Positions 1-7,361 of a stretch of 13,355 nt of DNA are shown here, in pieces; the stretch's first letter is position 1, and each line of letters begins with the position of its first letter. Below the pieces are notes generated by a model, which did no database searches, was not told where the DNA came from, and worked only from the letters and a program-made list of their open reading frames with translations. Made by a program: the position numbers and the translations under genes. Location of the stretch: positions 1-13,355 of the forward strand of contig CAYFJI010000052.1 in the NCBI GenBank assembly GCA_964343365.1. The letters run 5' to 3'. This DNA is from CAJXWH01 sp964343365 (GTDB lineage Bacteria > Pseudomonadota > Gammaproteobacteria > Arenicellales > UBA868).

Positions 1-1496
1 GTTTCTGCATCGCAACGATAACAGCGAGCTGCTTCCCGCATAGCCGCCGATTCATCATAGGTGTCTTCAATTTCAGGAAAAGTTTCGGGCTCATCACCAA
101 CGCCATGAAATATAGGCTCTTCCAATCCAAGCTGTTCCCATTTTAGATCCTGAGCCACCGCTACTCGTCGAGTACGGTACGGCGTTCGATACGCTATGGG
201 TTGATCAATCTTATCCAGTGCTGCCTGAATGTAATAAGCTGCTCGTTGTCCATGATGCATAGCCATTACAATAGTTGATCCTCCAAATGCGCCGTCACCA
301 GCGGCAAAGACTTTAGGATCTTTTGTCCGCATACTTGCGAAATCTGTTTGTACTCGGTCTAAATCTATGAACCCTGCTGAATCCAAAACTTTGTTACTCG
401 CTTTTTGCCCTACAGCCGCGATTACCATTCCGCCGGAAATCTCAAAGTCGCTGTTCTCAACAATAACTGGTGAGCGTCGTCCGTCTTCTTCGAGCAAACC
501 TGGTTCGGTTCGCACACATTGCAGCAATAGGTTATCTCCCTCAGCCCTAATGCCTGTCTGTAGGGTGCTGTAAATGAATTCGATGCCTTCTTTTTGTGCA
601 TGATGCAGTTCAATCTTTCGCGCAGGAATTTCATCCGGCCCCCGACGGTAAACTACTTTCACAATCTTGCATCCCGGAAGTCGAAGCGCAGCTCTAGACG
701 CATCCATGGCGACGTCACCACCACCGACTACAATGACGGTATGAGGTAACGTAGGGCGCTCACCATCATTAATTCGGCGAAGAAAACTCACGCCATCTTC
801 CACATTGGGGTGATCTTCACCGAAAACACCCATGGGTTTTCCCCACCACGCACCAATGGTTAGTAACACAGCATCGTGGCGCTGTTTAAGTTCATCCAAC
901 ATAACGTCACGACCAAGTGCAGTGTTAAGGTGTACTGTGAGGCCTGGGCACTGATGCTGTAACCGTTTGATATCCTCATCGATAATACCCGATGGTAATC
1001 GGAAGTGCGGAATACCCCAGACCATTGTGCCACCAATTCGGTCAGTCATTTCATATAAAGTCACTGAAAATCCTGCCTTGCAAAGGTCAAATGCAGCGGT
1101 CAGGCCGGCAGGGCCAGACCCCACGATCCCAATGGATTCTGAACGAAAAACCATGAACTGAGTCTTTGGAAGATCGTACCCCAGTTTGTCCATCACAAAA
1201 CGCTTTAGATTACGGATCTGAACTGCGCCATCGCTGGCCTCCCGCCTACATGCAGGTTCGCAAGGCGCGTCACATACTCGCCCACAAATTGAGCTCAAAG
1301 GATTAGTCGCGGTGATAGCCTCAAAGGCCTCATTATATTTTTGCTCCCAGATGAATCCGATGTAAGATGGTGCGTCGGTGCCTACTGGGCAAGCCACCTG
1401 GCATGGTGCTGGGACATAGTGTGAGTCTGCGGTATCATCAGGAAACCCAGGCGGCGATACTGGGACACTAATCCGGTCAAGATCATAGACGCTCAT
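1..1496 (-). CDS. GltD-like NAD(P)H/FAD/Fe-S oxidoreductase (glutamate synthase small-subunit family), 3' end outside window
   Basis: Seen: an open frame from ATG at 1496 runs without a stop off the left edge, giving 498 residues. The N-terminus has the Cys-rich two-cluster domain of GltD (C32, C36, then C71, C75, C79, C83 in CGRVC..PCE..CRR). Next come an FAD-binding GSGPAGL at about 127-132, a second Rossmann motif VVGGGDVAMDASRAALR in the middle, and an AAGDGAFGGSTIV segment typical of the FAD domain end. Near the edge it reads RCYRCDAE, so a further short Cys-containing tail probably lies outside. Known: GltD-type proteins pass electrons from NAD(P)H through FAD and [4Fe-4S] clusters to a glutamate synthase large subunit. 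Its ATG overlaps the upstream gene's stop (ATGA at 1496-1493) and has an AGGAG box at 1508-1504, 7 nt away. It is therefore translationally coupled to, and probably the reductase partner of, the preceding FMN protein. The family call is firm; the physiological partner is inference. Confidence 0.93.
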   Translation of the reverse strand, partial: MSVYDLDRISVPVSPPGFPDDTADSHYVPAPCQVACPVGTDAPSYIGFIWEQKYNEAFEAITATNPLSSICGRVCDAPCEPACRREASDGAVQIRNLKRFVMDKLGYDLPKTQFMVFRSESIGIVGSGPAGLTAAFDLCKAGFSVTLYEMTDRIGGTMVWGIPHFRLPSGIIDEDIKRLQHQCPGLTVHLNTALGRDVMLDELKQRHDAVLLTIGAWWGKPMGVFGEDHPNVEDGVSFLRRINDGERPTLPHTVIVVGGGDVAMDASRAALRLPGCKIVKVVYRRGPDEIPARKIELHHAQKEGIEFIYSTLQTGIRAEGDNLLLQCVRTEPGLLEEDGRRSPVIVENSDFEISGGMVIAAVGQKASNKVLDSAGFIDLDRVQTDFASMRTKDPKVFAAGDGAFGGSTIVMAMHHGQRAAYYIQAALDKIDQPIAYRTPYRTRRVAVAQDLKWEQLGLEEPIFHGVGDEPETFPEIEDTYDESAAMREAARCYRCDAE

Positions 1497-3451
1497 AACG
1501 ACACTCCTACTTCCAATGAGGCTGCGTCAGTCATCACTGGCTCATAAGGTAATCCAGTAATGTTGGCGGCCTCTGGCGTTAGCGCCACAAGATCGTCGCG
1601 ATTCAAGTGTCTAACATTATCGTAGCCCAGAGCCAGAGTAATAGCGGCAATTTGCCAACGCACGCTCTCAAGAAAGCGGTGAATATTGCCCGCTTCAACT
1701 GTGGATTGGTAACGCTTTTCGTGCTCCGGATCTTGAGTGGCGATACCTGTCACGCATTGCCCTACATGGCACTGCATGCAGGAGATGCACCCTCCAGCAA
1801 CAATGACAGATGTTCCAAATGCGACAGCGTCTGCACCCAGACATAGTGCCTTGATAGCATCGACACCATCTCGAAGACCGCCCATCAGTACTAATTGGAT
1901 CTTATCTCGCGCGTCAATTTCTTCAAGCGCCTCGATAGCTTCAATGATTGCAGGTAACGTCGGTATTCCGACATTATCAATGACCTCAGCGCTTCCTGCG
2001 CCAGTTGAACCCTGCATGCCATCAAGCTCTACAAAATCGAAACCATCCTTTGACGCGATCTTGATGTCATCTCGGATGCGTCCAGCACCGAGCTTGACAC
2101 TTACCGGCACCTGATAACCCGTCGCCTCCCGAAACTCCTCTACCTTAATTACCAAGTCATCAGCACCTAGGATATCCGGGTGCCGAGACGGTGACCGAAG
2201 ATCAATACCAGCAGGGATGCCTCGAATTTCAGCTAGTTCAGGTGTCACCTTCTTCGCCATAAGCTGCCCGCCTAGACCCGGCTTGGCTCCTTGAGAGATA
2301 TAAATTTCCAAAGCATCAGCACGACGAATATCATGAATATTCCAACCAAGGCGACCACCCAAGCATTGGAAAATTAGTTGCCCAGCCGCATCACGTTGTG
2401 CATCGCTCATGCCGCCTTCGCCGGTATTTTCGGCAATACCCGACATGGCTGATGCCATCGCAATCGCATACTTGGTTGACCGGCTCAAAGCGCCGTAACT
2501 CATCGGTGCAATCATTACAGGCATACTCAATCTCAAAGGTTGAGCACCATTTATTCCACCAATCTCAGTAGCCATATATACTTTTTTTATGACATCTCGA
2601 TCTATGACGGAGGTAGCAAGATGTTTTCGGAAACCGATATCGCTTAAGTGCGGTAATGGTCGAGCGCCACCGTAACCTCGAATGCGATACCGCCCACTCT
2701 GTGCCTTTATGGCAATGTCCTCTTGAACTTTAGGATTCCAGTAATCTGAGTCTCCAGAAAAAGTATGGAAGGGAATACTGCGCACTGGCATTTCGGTTGA
2801 ACCATAACGTAGTTTTTTTCCTGCATTAATAATCTTAGAAAACCCTTTGGGTGCTTTGATCTCGTAACGATCAAGAAACTCATTGATGCCTTCCATTTCC
2901 GCCTGTTCAAGATCGGTCAGCATCGCATCAGAGCCAAGGTCTTTAACTTTGCCAGCAACAAAAATTTCGCCACTTGACATGTCCTCACCGACCCGTTCAC
3001 CCGAATCACCTAGAATGATGATGGTGCCGCCATACATCATATAACCTGCCATAAAATTCGCGTTACCCACACAACACAAGGTTCCAGCTTTCATGACCTG
3101 TCCAGCACGGGAGCCCATATTGCCTCTGATCACAATCTCGGCACCTCGAATAGCTACACCGGGGATAGCTCCAGCATTTCCTCCGACAATAACAGATCCA
3201 CTGTACATATTGTCACCAACACCCCAGCCAACATTATGAGAAATATTGAAATGCGCTTGATCAGAAAGACCGGCACAAAAGTAACCAGCTGATCCTTTAA
3301 CAGTAACATTGATTGGAGCAGTAAGACCAACACCGATGTGATGACGAGCATCAGGATTCAAGATCTCGATATCTTTCTCGGTCTCCGCTAATACCCGTAA
3401 CTGAGCATTCGCATCACGGACACTTATCGCTGCTAAATCGAGCGAGACCAT
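1493..3451 (-). CDS. Fused GXGXG + FMN/3Fe-4S glutamate synthase domain protein (GlxC-GlxD / MgsB-MgsC type)
   Basis: Seen: 652 residues. Residues about 30-180 are a GXGXG beta-helix with repeating Gly-rich turns, for example VIVGGNAGAIPG, IVIRGNMGSRAG and IIILGDSGERVGEDMSSG. Residues about 260-640 are the FMN-binding barrel of GltB: APMSYGALS at 315-323, ENTGEGG at 341-347, GAKPGLGG at 388-395, SVKLGAG at 451-457, LDGMQGSTGAG at 476-486 and a late GG-x-R-DG at 524-529. A Cys cluster follows: C555, C561, C566 (spacing 6 and 5, the spacing I recall for GltB [3Fe-4S] ligands), with C558 extra. Known: canonical GltB runs amidotransferase, central, FMN, GXGXG. Here GXGXG comes first and is fused to FMN, matching neighbouring GlxC and GlxD (or MgsB and MgsC) joined into one chain. 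The start overlaps the amidotransferase stop by 19 nt with no strong ribosome site, suggesting coupled translation. Likely reaction: ammonia or amine addition to 2-oxoglutarate. Whether it makes glutamate or N-methylglutamate cannot be decided from sequence. Confidence 0.92.
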   Translation of the reverse strand: MVSLDLAAISVRDANAQLRVLAETEKDIEILNPDARHHIGVGLTAPINVTVKGSAGYFCAGLSDQAHFNISHNVGWGVGDNMYSGSVIVGGNAGAIPGVAIRGAEIVIRGNMGSRAGQVMKAGTLCCVGNANFMAGYMMYGGTIIILGDSGERVGEDMSSGEIFVAGKVKDLGSDAMLTDLEQAEMEGINEFLDRYEIKAPKGFSKIINAGKKLRYGSTEMPVRSIPFHTFSGDSDYWNPKVQEDIAIKAQSGRYRIRGYGGARPLPHLSDIGFRKHLATSVIDRDVIKKVYMATEIGGINGAQPLRLSMPVMIAPMSYGALSRSTKYAIAMASAMSGIAENTGEGGMSDAQRDAAGQLIFQCLGGRLGWNIHDIRRADALEIYISQGAKPGLGGQLMAKKVTPELAEIRGIPAGIDLRSPSRHPDILGADDLVIKVEEFREATGYQVPVSVKLGAGRIRDDIKIASKDGFDFVELDGMQGSTGAGSAEVIDNVGIPTLPAIIEAIEALEEIDARDKIQLVLMGGLRDGVDAIKALCLGADAVAFGTSVIVAGGCISCMQCHVGQCVTGIATQDPEHEKRYQSTVEAGNIHRFLESVRWQIAAITLALGYDNVRHLNRDDLVALTPEAANITGLPYEPVMTDAASLEVGVSL

Positions 3452-4350
3452 GTAGCGTAAGTGCCTGGTGCAGGCTCATGGGTATTCAATGCACGACCTG
3501 GAAAAAGACGGTTCAACGAGACTTCTTCAGATGCGATAGCAACCAAATCATCATCCTCGTACATAATCATTGGTTTAGCTGCAAGGCGATCTTTTGCGTA
3601 TCCAATTTCATCCTTGGTCGAAACTAGAAAGGAAAAAGTACCATCGAGATCATCGATCGATGTCGACAAAGCGTCTTGAAGCTTTATTCCTTTTGCTAGT
3701 TTGTCGGCAAGATATACAGCAATCAGTTCACTGTCATTGTCTGTTGTAAATACAAAACCACGCTGCTCCAGGCGACGGCGCATCTTCCAGTAATTGGTAA
3801 TCTGTCCGTTGTGAACAATTGCGACATCAGCAAACCCAGTGGCCCAGAATGGATGTGACGCCTCCGGCTTTACATCACTTTCTGTCGCTAATCGTACATG
3901 CCCCAAACCATGTGTGCCATGAAATTGGTTGACATGATAACGATCATCCACATCGTAAGCGCTACCAACGTCTTTGACAATCTCTAAACTAGTGCCGATT
4001 GAAATAACTTTGGCAATTTGTTCCAATCCATATGACAATTTTTGAACATCACCATCGTAGTGGATAGTCACATTGTAATTATCCCATGCATGGGATTCGT
4101 CTTCGATCGATGCGCCGAGCTCAATGAGTCTCCGCCGAATTGGTATGATAAAGGATTCAACCTCTGGTTCAACCATCGAATCAATGAAGAAACGGAGTTT
4201 CAAGCGTCCCGAAGGCTCTGGAGAATAAAGAGCGAATCCTGTCGAATCTGGTCCTCGATGCTGACAACCATCAAGCATCCGTATCAGAGCCTCACCAGTT
4301 TTGAAATCCTGACTGCCTTTCCGATACATCAAACCTGCAATGCCACACAT
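3433..4350 (-). CDS. Class II glutamine amidotransferase subunit (GlxB/MgsA type)
   Basis: Seen: 305 residues from ATG at 4350. I chose this start, not the in-frame ATG at 4374, because the next codon is Cys (MCGIAG). Class II amidotransferases are N-terminal nucleophile enzymes whose Cys must become residue 1, and an AGGAAG ribosome site sits 6 nt upstream. Other family marks are HRGPDSTGFALY (31-42), HVRLATES (151-158), HNGQITNY (180-187) and TTDNDSEL (202-209), which form the glutamine pocket. Known: this domain hydrolyses glutamine and passes ammonia to a synthase domain. Its usual place is the N-terminus of GltB; stand-alone copies occur as GlxB and MgsA. It is the first gene of the minus-strand cluster and overlaps the FMN protein by 19 nt, so the two probably form one complex. 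In N-methylglutamate synthase the homologous subunit is present although the nitrogen donor is methylamine, so glutamine use is not certain. Confidence 0.92.
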   Translation of the reverse strand: MCGIAGLMYRKGSQDFKTGEALIRMLDGCQHRGPDSTGFALYSPEPSGRLKLRFFIDSMVEPEVESFIIPIRRRLIELGASIEDESHAWDNYNVTIHYDGDVQKLSYGLEQIAKVISIGTSLEIVKDVGSAYDVDDRYHVNQFHGTHGLGHVRLATESDVKPEASHPFWATGFADVAIVHNGQITNYWKMRRRLEQRGFVFTTDNDSELIAVYLADKLAKGIKLQDALSTSIDDLDGTFSFLVSTKDEIGYAKDRLAAKPMIMYEDDDLVAIASEEVSLNRLFPGRALNTHEPAPGTYATWSRSI

Positions 4351-4388
4351 AGATGTCTTCCTTTTTTCGCGCATTTAATGTTTATCTG

Positions 4389-4417
4389 AGATTACGCCTA
4401 ACCCACAAAAAATTCAA
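4389..4417 (-). promoter_or_regulatory. Possible sigma70 promoter of the glutamate-synthase-like cluster
   Basis: On the minus strand, TTGAAT (4417-4412) and TAATCT (4394-4389) are separated by exactly 17 nt. Matches to consensus are 4/6 and 3/6. The predicted transcript start near 4382 would leave a leader of about 30 nt before the ATG at 4350 and would exclude the upstream ATG at 4374 as a practical start. The fit is by eye and the -10 is weak. Confidence 0.3.
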
Positions 4418-4431
4418 CTAGTGGAAAGATT

Positions 4432-4446
4432 GTTTCCTTTGAGGAA
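4432..4446. repeat. Small inverted repeat upstream of the amidotransferase gene
   Basis: TTTCCT and AGGAAA form perfect 6-bp arms around TTG. The centre is about 25 bp upstream of the candidate -35 of the glutamate-synthase-like cluster, a position that suits an activator site. GGAAAG-like words recur on both sides. It could be chance in AT-rich DNA. Confidence 0.25.
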
Positions 4447-4721
4447 AGGATACAATAAACCCTTCCTTATGGATGTTACTGGCCCCGGATCAATTTTTGA
4501 ATTTTTAGGGTGATTTTTTTGGTATTATCCATTTATCGGGCCTTAAACCGTTTTTTTTGTAATAGGCTGAAACAATATTTAAAACTCCTAGACCATATCC
4601 ATTATAAAAATATCTTTTAAGTTGTTGCCTCTCAAGTGTTTAGATAATACACGGGGTTCGCTAGCAAAAAAATGAGCTCTTCTAAATTAAGTAGTCATTC
4701 TTGCGATTCAAATTTAGGTAT

Positions 4722-4737
4722 CTGTTATCGTTAACAG
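4722..4737. repeat. Inverted repeat in the ubiG upstream region
   Basis: CTGTTA and TAACAG are perfect 6-bp arms around TCGT. A second copy of the inner word GTTAAC occurs at 4756-4761. The pair lies just upstream of the candidate ubiG -10 (4773-4778). It could be an operator; there is no direct evidence. Confidence 0.25.
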
Positions 4738-4832
4738 CCTCAACCTTCTCTAATAGTTAACCCAAAATTTAGTACAATATTGCAAATTAATGCCTTTTAA
4801 ACCGATACAAACTTTAAGCCATTTAGCTCGCC

Positions 4833-5537
4833 GTGAAAAATGTCGACAATAGAGAAATAGATCAATTCGAAGAATTGGCTAGCCGATGGTGGGATCCAGA
4901 AGGATCATTTAAGCCTCTTCATGCAATTAATCCTCTCAGACTTAATTATATCGAAGAACATATTTCCCTGAGTGGCAAGCAGGTATTGGATTTAGGATGC
5001 GGAGGTGGCATTCTGGCAGAAGCAATGAGTGAAAAAGAAGCTCATGTTGTAGGGGTCGATGCGGCATCCGCTTCGATTGCGGTCGCAAAGCTTCATGCTA
5101 AAGAAAAAAATACAAACACCACCTATAAGCATGGTACAGCTGAAGATTTACTAGAAACGCATGAAAATTTTTTCGATGTAGTGACGTGTATGGAAATGCT
5201 AGAGCATGTACCTAAGCCAGATGAAATTGTTGCTACCTGTGCCCGTTTGGTTCGACCAGGTGGTTCCCTGTTTTTTTCAACAATTAACCGGAATCCTCGG
5301 GCTTGGTTGCTAGCGATTATCGGCGCTGAATATGTTCTAGGTCTTTTGCCCCGAGGAACTCACAGATACGATAGGTTTATCAAACCTTCAGAAATGAATG
5401 AATGGACTTCTCGCGTAGGTCTAAAGCTAAATGGTTTGATCGGCCTCCACTATAATCCCATTAGCGAGCGATATCACATTGGCCCTGGAATCGAGGTCAA
5501 CTATATTGCACATTGTTTTCGCCCCACTGAATCATGA
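4833..5537 (+). CDS. ubiG: Ubiquinone biosynthesis O-methyltransferase UbiG
   Basis: Seen: 234 residues beginning with GTG at 4833. An in-frame TAG at 4824-4826 lies just upstream and no other start codon falls between, so GTG is the only sensible start. The ribosome site is weak. The N-terminus FEELASRWWDPEGSFKPLHAINPLRLNYI is the UbiG hallmark. SAM motif I is VLDLGCGGG (about 51-59), and the post-motif CMEMLEHVPKPD and LVRPGGSLFFSTINRNP follow. Length matches the family (about 230-245). Known: UbiG carries out both O-methylations of ubiquinone synthesis as a peripheral membrane enzyme. It stands alone and convergent to etfA, breaking up the methylated-amine genes. A working link is possible because ETF electrons normally enter the ubiquinone pool, but this is more likely housekeeping. 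Confidence 0.96.
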   Translation: MKNVDNREIDQFEELASRWWDPEGSFKPLHAINPLRLNYIEEHISLSGKQVLDLGCGGGILAEAMSEKEAHVVGVDAASASIAVAKLHAKEKNTNTTYKHGTAEDLLETHENFFDVVTCMEMLEHVPKPDEIVATCARLVRPGGSLFFSTINRNPRAWLLAIIGAEYVLGLLPRGTHRYDRFIKPSEMNEWTSRVGLKLNGLIGLHYNPISERYHIGPGIEVNYIAHCFRPTES

Positions 5538-5588
5538 GTTTGCTCTTCCCTTTCAAACTGGAAACAAAATTTCTATCGACGCCTCCAA

Positions 5589-6527
5589 TCACTCAGCATC
5601 CAACGCTTCATCAAGTTCAGGAATTGCTACAAATAGATCTTCAACCCAGCCATAGTCAGCTATCTGAAAAATAGGGGCATCTTCATCCTTATTGATAGCT
5701 ACGATCACTTTCGAGTCCTTCATACCTGCTAAATGCTGAATAGCGCCTGATATACCAACAGCAATATATAACTGTGGTGCAACTACTTTTCCTGTCTGGC
5801 CAACCTGATAATCATTTGGAACATAACCTGCATCGACAGCAGCCCTGGATGCACCGACGGCCGCACCAAGCTTATCTGCAATGCGCTCCAACATTGAAAA
5901 ATTTTCTCCACTTTGCATCCCGCGGCCTCCCGAAATCACTATACCTGCAGATGTAAGCTCGGGTCGCTCACTTGGAGTAAATTCCTGACCTATAAACTTT
6001 GTCAGAGGATCCCCTAAAATAGGATCAATTATCTCTATAGTTCCCGTGCCTCCATCCATTGGAACTGGATCAAAAGAAGTAGAGCGCACCGTAATGACCT
6101 TAATTTCGTCAGAAGACTCGACTACTGACATTGCATTGCCTGCATATATAGGCCGCACAAATACTCTTTCGGATTGGATATCACTAATGTCTGAAATTTG
6201 CTGTACATCCAAAATTGCAGATACGCGGGGAAGTAGGTTTTTACCAAATGTCGATGCTGATGACATTACGTACTTATATCGCTTGGCATAATGGACGACC
6301 AAAGGAGCCAAAATTTCAGGCAAATCGTTGGCATAAGCTATATCATCTGCCAAATAAATCGTCTTTACTCCTTGTATTTTTTTACAAATATCAGCTAGTT
6401 GGGCGCAGTTATGCCCTGCCAACAACAAGTCCACTTCATCTGTAATTTTTTGGCCAGCACTAATAGTATTCAGTGTTGAGGCTTTAATCTCAACGTTATC
6501 ATGCTCACAAATAACTAGTACACTCAT
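5589..6527 (-). CDS. etfA: Electron transfer flavoprotein alpha subunit
   Basis: Seen: 312 residues from ATG at 6527. A TTG at 6533 also lies in frame, but the ATG has the better distance (10 nt) to AAAGG and sits 2 nt after the etfB stop. The C-terminal FAD domain is complete: GIVISGGRGM (about 195-204), YVPNDYQVGQTGKVVAPQLYIAVGISGAIQHLAGM (in parts from 235 to 269) and NKDEDAPIFQIADYG (279-293). The N-terminal half is the usual variable alpha/beta domain. Known: EtfA binds FAD, pairs with EtfB, accepts electrons from flavin dehydrogenases such as DMGDH, sarcosine and acyl-CoA dehydrogenases, and passes them to ETF-ubiquinone oxidoreductase. The gene is last in the dehydrogenase-etfB-etfA run, so it probably serves the 836-residue flavoprotein. 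No ETF-quinone oxidoreductase is visible. Confidence 0.96.
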   Translation of the reverse strand: MSVLVICEHDNVEIKASTLNTISAGQKITDEVDLLLAGHNCAQLADICKKIQGVKTIYLADDIAYANDLPEILAPLVVHYAKRYKYVMSSASTFGKNLLPRVSAILDVQQISDISDIQSERVFVRPIYAGNAMSVVESSDEIKVITVRSTSFDPVPMDGGTGTIEIIDPILGDPLTKFIGQEFTPSERPELTSAGIVISGGRGMQSGENFSMLERIADKLGAAVGASRAAVDAGYVPNDYQVGQTGKVVAPQLYIAVGISGAIQHLAGMKDSKVIVAINKDEDAPIFQIADYGWVEDLFVAIPELDEALDAE

Positions 6528-6529
6528 TA

Positions 6530-7279
6530 TCAAATAACCTTTGCTTCGGTTTTTAGTTTATCCAACAATTCGCTGGCGCTTTTTACTTTAACGCCCTCAT
6601 TTCGAGCTGGTGGTTCAAACACTTTAAGCGTCTTTAACCTAGGCTCAATGGTCAAACCTAATTCATCGGGCGTCAAAGTTTCGATCGGCTTCTTTTTTGC
6701 CTTCATTATGTTCGGAAGAGAAGCATAACGCGGTTCATTGAGTCTTAAATCAACGGTTACTACAGCTGGTAACTTTAATAATACTTTTTCTAATCCACCA
6801 TCGACCTCTCTTACCACCTCGCATTTATCTTCAAGAATTTCTATATTAGAAACAAATGCTCCTATAGCCCAATTGAGAAGTCCCGCAAGCATCTGGCCAG
6901 TCTGATTGTTATCAGAATCTATTGCTTGCTTTCCGAGCAGTACTATGCTGGGTTCTTCACGGCTTACTATGCCTTTAAGTAATTTTGCAATCCCTAATGG
7001 CTCCGTAAAGGGATCAGTTTTCACTAATATGCCTCGATCAGCTCCCATTGCCAAACCCGAGCGCAGAGTTTCCTGCGCCGATTCTTCGCCAATCGTAACC
7101 AAAACAATTTCAGTTGCCTGACCTGCTTCCTTAAAACGAAGCGCTTCTTCCACTGCAATTTCGCAAAAAGGATTCATCGCCATTTTTACATTTTCCAGTT
7201 CTACACCGCTTTCATCAGATTTCACTCTAATCTTAATGTTGGCATCAACGACTCTCTTAACTGCTACTAGAACTTTCAT
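6530..7279 (-). CDS. etfB: Electron transfer flavoprotein beta subunit
   Basis: Seen: 249 residues from ATG at 7279, with AAGGTG 8 nt upstream. The start MKVLVAVKRVVD and MNPFCEIAVEEALR are typical of the family. VLLGKQAIDSDNNQTGQML holds the AMP-binding region, and LRLNEPRYASLPNIMKAKKK is the ETF-beta signature and recognition loop that docks partner dehydrogenases. That loop is the mitochondrial/proteobacterial general-ETF kind, not the bifurcating Fix type (inference from memory of the families). Its stop is 2 nt from the etfA start. An 82-nt gap separates it from the upstream dehydrogenase gene, with no strong terminator seen, so co-transcription is likely. Confidence 0.96.
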   Translation of the reverse strand: MKVLVAVKRVVDANIKIRVKSDESGVELENVKMAMNPFCEIAVEEALRFKEAGQATEIVLVTIGEESAQETLRSGLAMGADRGILVKTDPFTEPLGIAKLLKGIVSREEPSIVLLGKQAIDSDNNQTGQMLAGLLNWAIGAFVSNIEILEDKCEVVREVDGGLEKVLLKLPAVVTVDLRLNEPRYASLPNIMKAKKKPIETLTPDELGLTIEPRLKTLKVFEPPARNEGVKVKSASELLDKLKTEAKVI

Positions 7280-7361
7280 ACTTAATTCACCTTAGAATAA
7301 TAGACTTGCGGTTTCCTTTTTGTCTTTCACCACGATATTTTACTTTTATCTTAGTGATATT

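Larger units (their letters stand above)
4351..4832. other. Long divergent non-coding gap between the amidotransferase gene and ubiG
   Basis: No credible gene, tRNA or riboswitch fold was recognised here. The left part holds the ribosome site and candidate promoter of the amidotransferase cluster. The right part must hold the ubiG promoter. A TACAAT box at 4773-4778 is the best -10 candidate but lacks a convincing -35. Runs of T at 4513-4519 and 4551-4558 follow only weak stems. A 6-bp-arm inverted repeat lies at 4722-4737. At roughly 480 bp the gap is long for two divergent promoters, so a small RNA or an unannotated leader is possible but not demonstrated. Confidence 0.5.

Noticed and set aside
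1737..2114. 125-codon plus-strand open frame opposite the FMN domain
   Set aside because: It lies wholly antisense to a clearly conserved domain, its translation is Ser/Pro/Arg-rich shadow sequence with no family motif, and it has no ribosome site.
4042..4389. 115-codon plus-strand open frame opposite the amidotransferase start
   Set aside because: Antisense shadow of a conserved gene, with no recognisable motif; it would also run against the cluster's promoter region.
4536..4558. Terminator of a small RNA (CGG/CCG stem followed by eight T)
   Set aside because: The stem is only 3 bp with an 8-nt loop and no upstream promoter or transcript could be argued; kept only as part of the gap description.
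6531..6533. TTG start for etfA giving two more residues
   Set aside because: The ATG at 6527 has better ribosome-site spacing and gives the usual EtfA N-terminus.
7297..7326. Separate promoter for etfBA (AAGACA, 18 nt, TATTAT on the minus strand)
   Set aside because: The implied transcript start near 7290 would fall inside the AAGGTG ribosome site at 7293-7288, so the message would lack it; read-through from the upstream gene is simpler.
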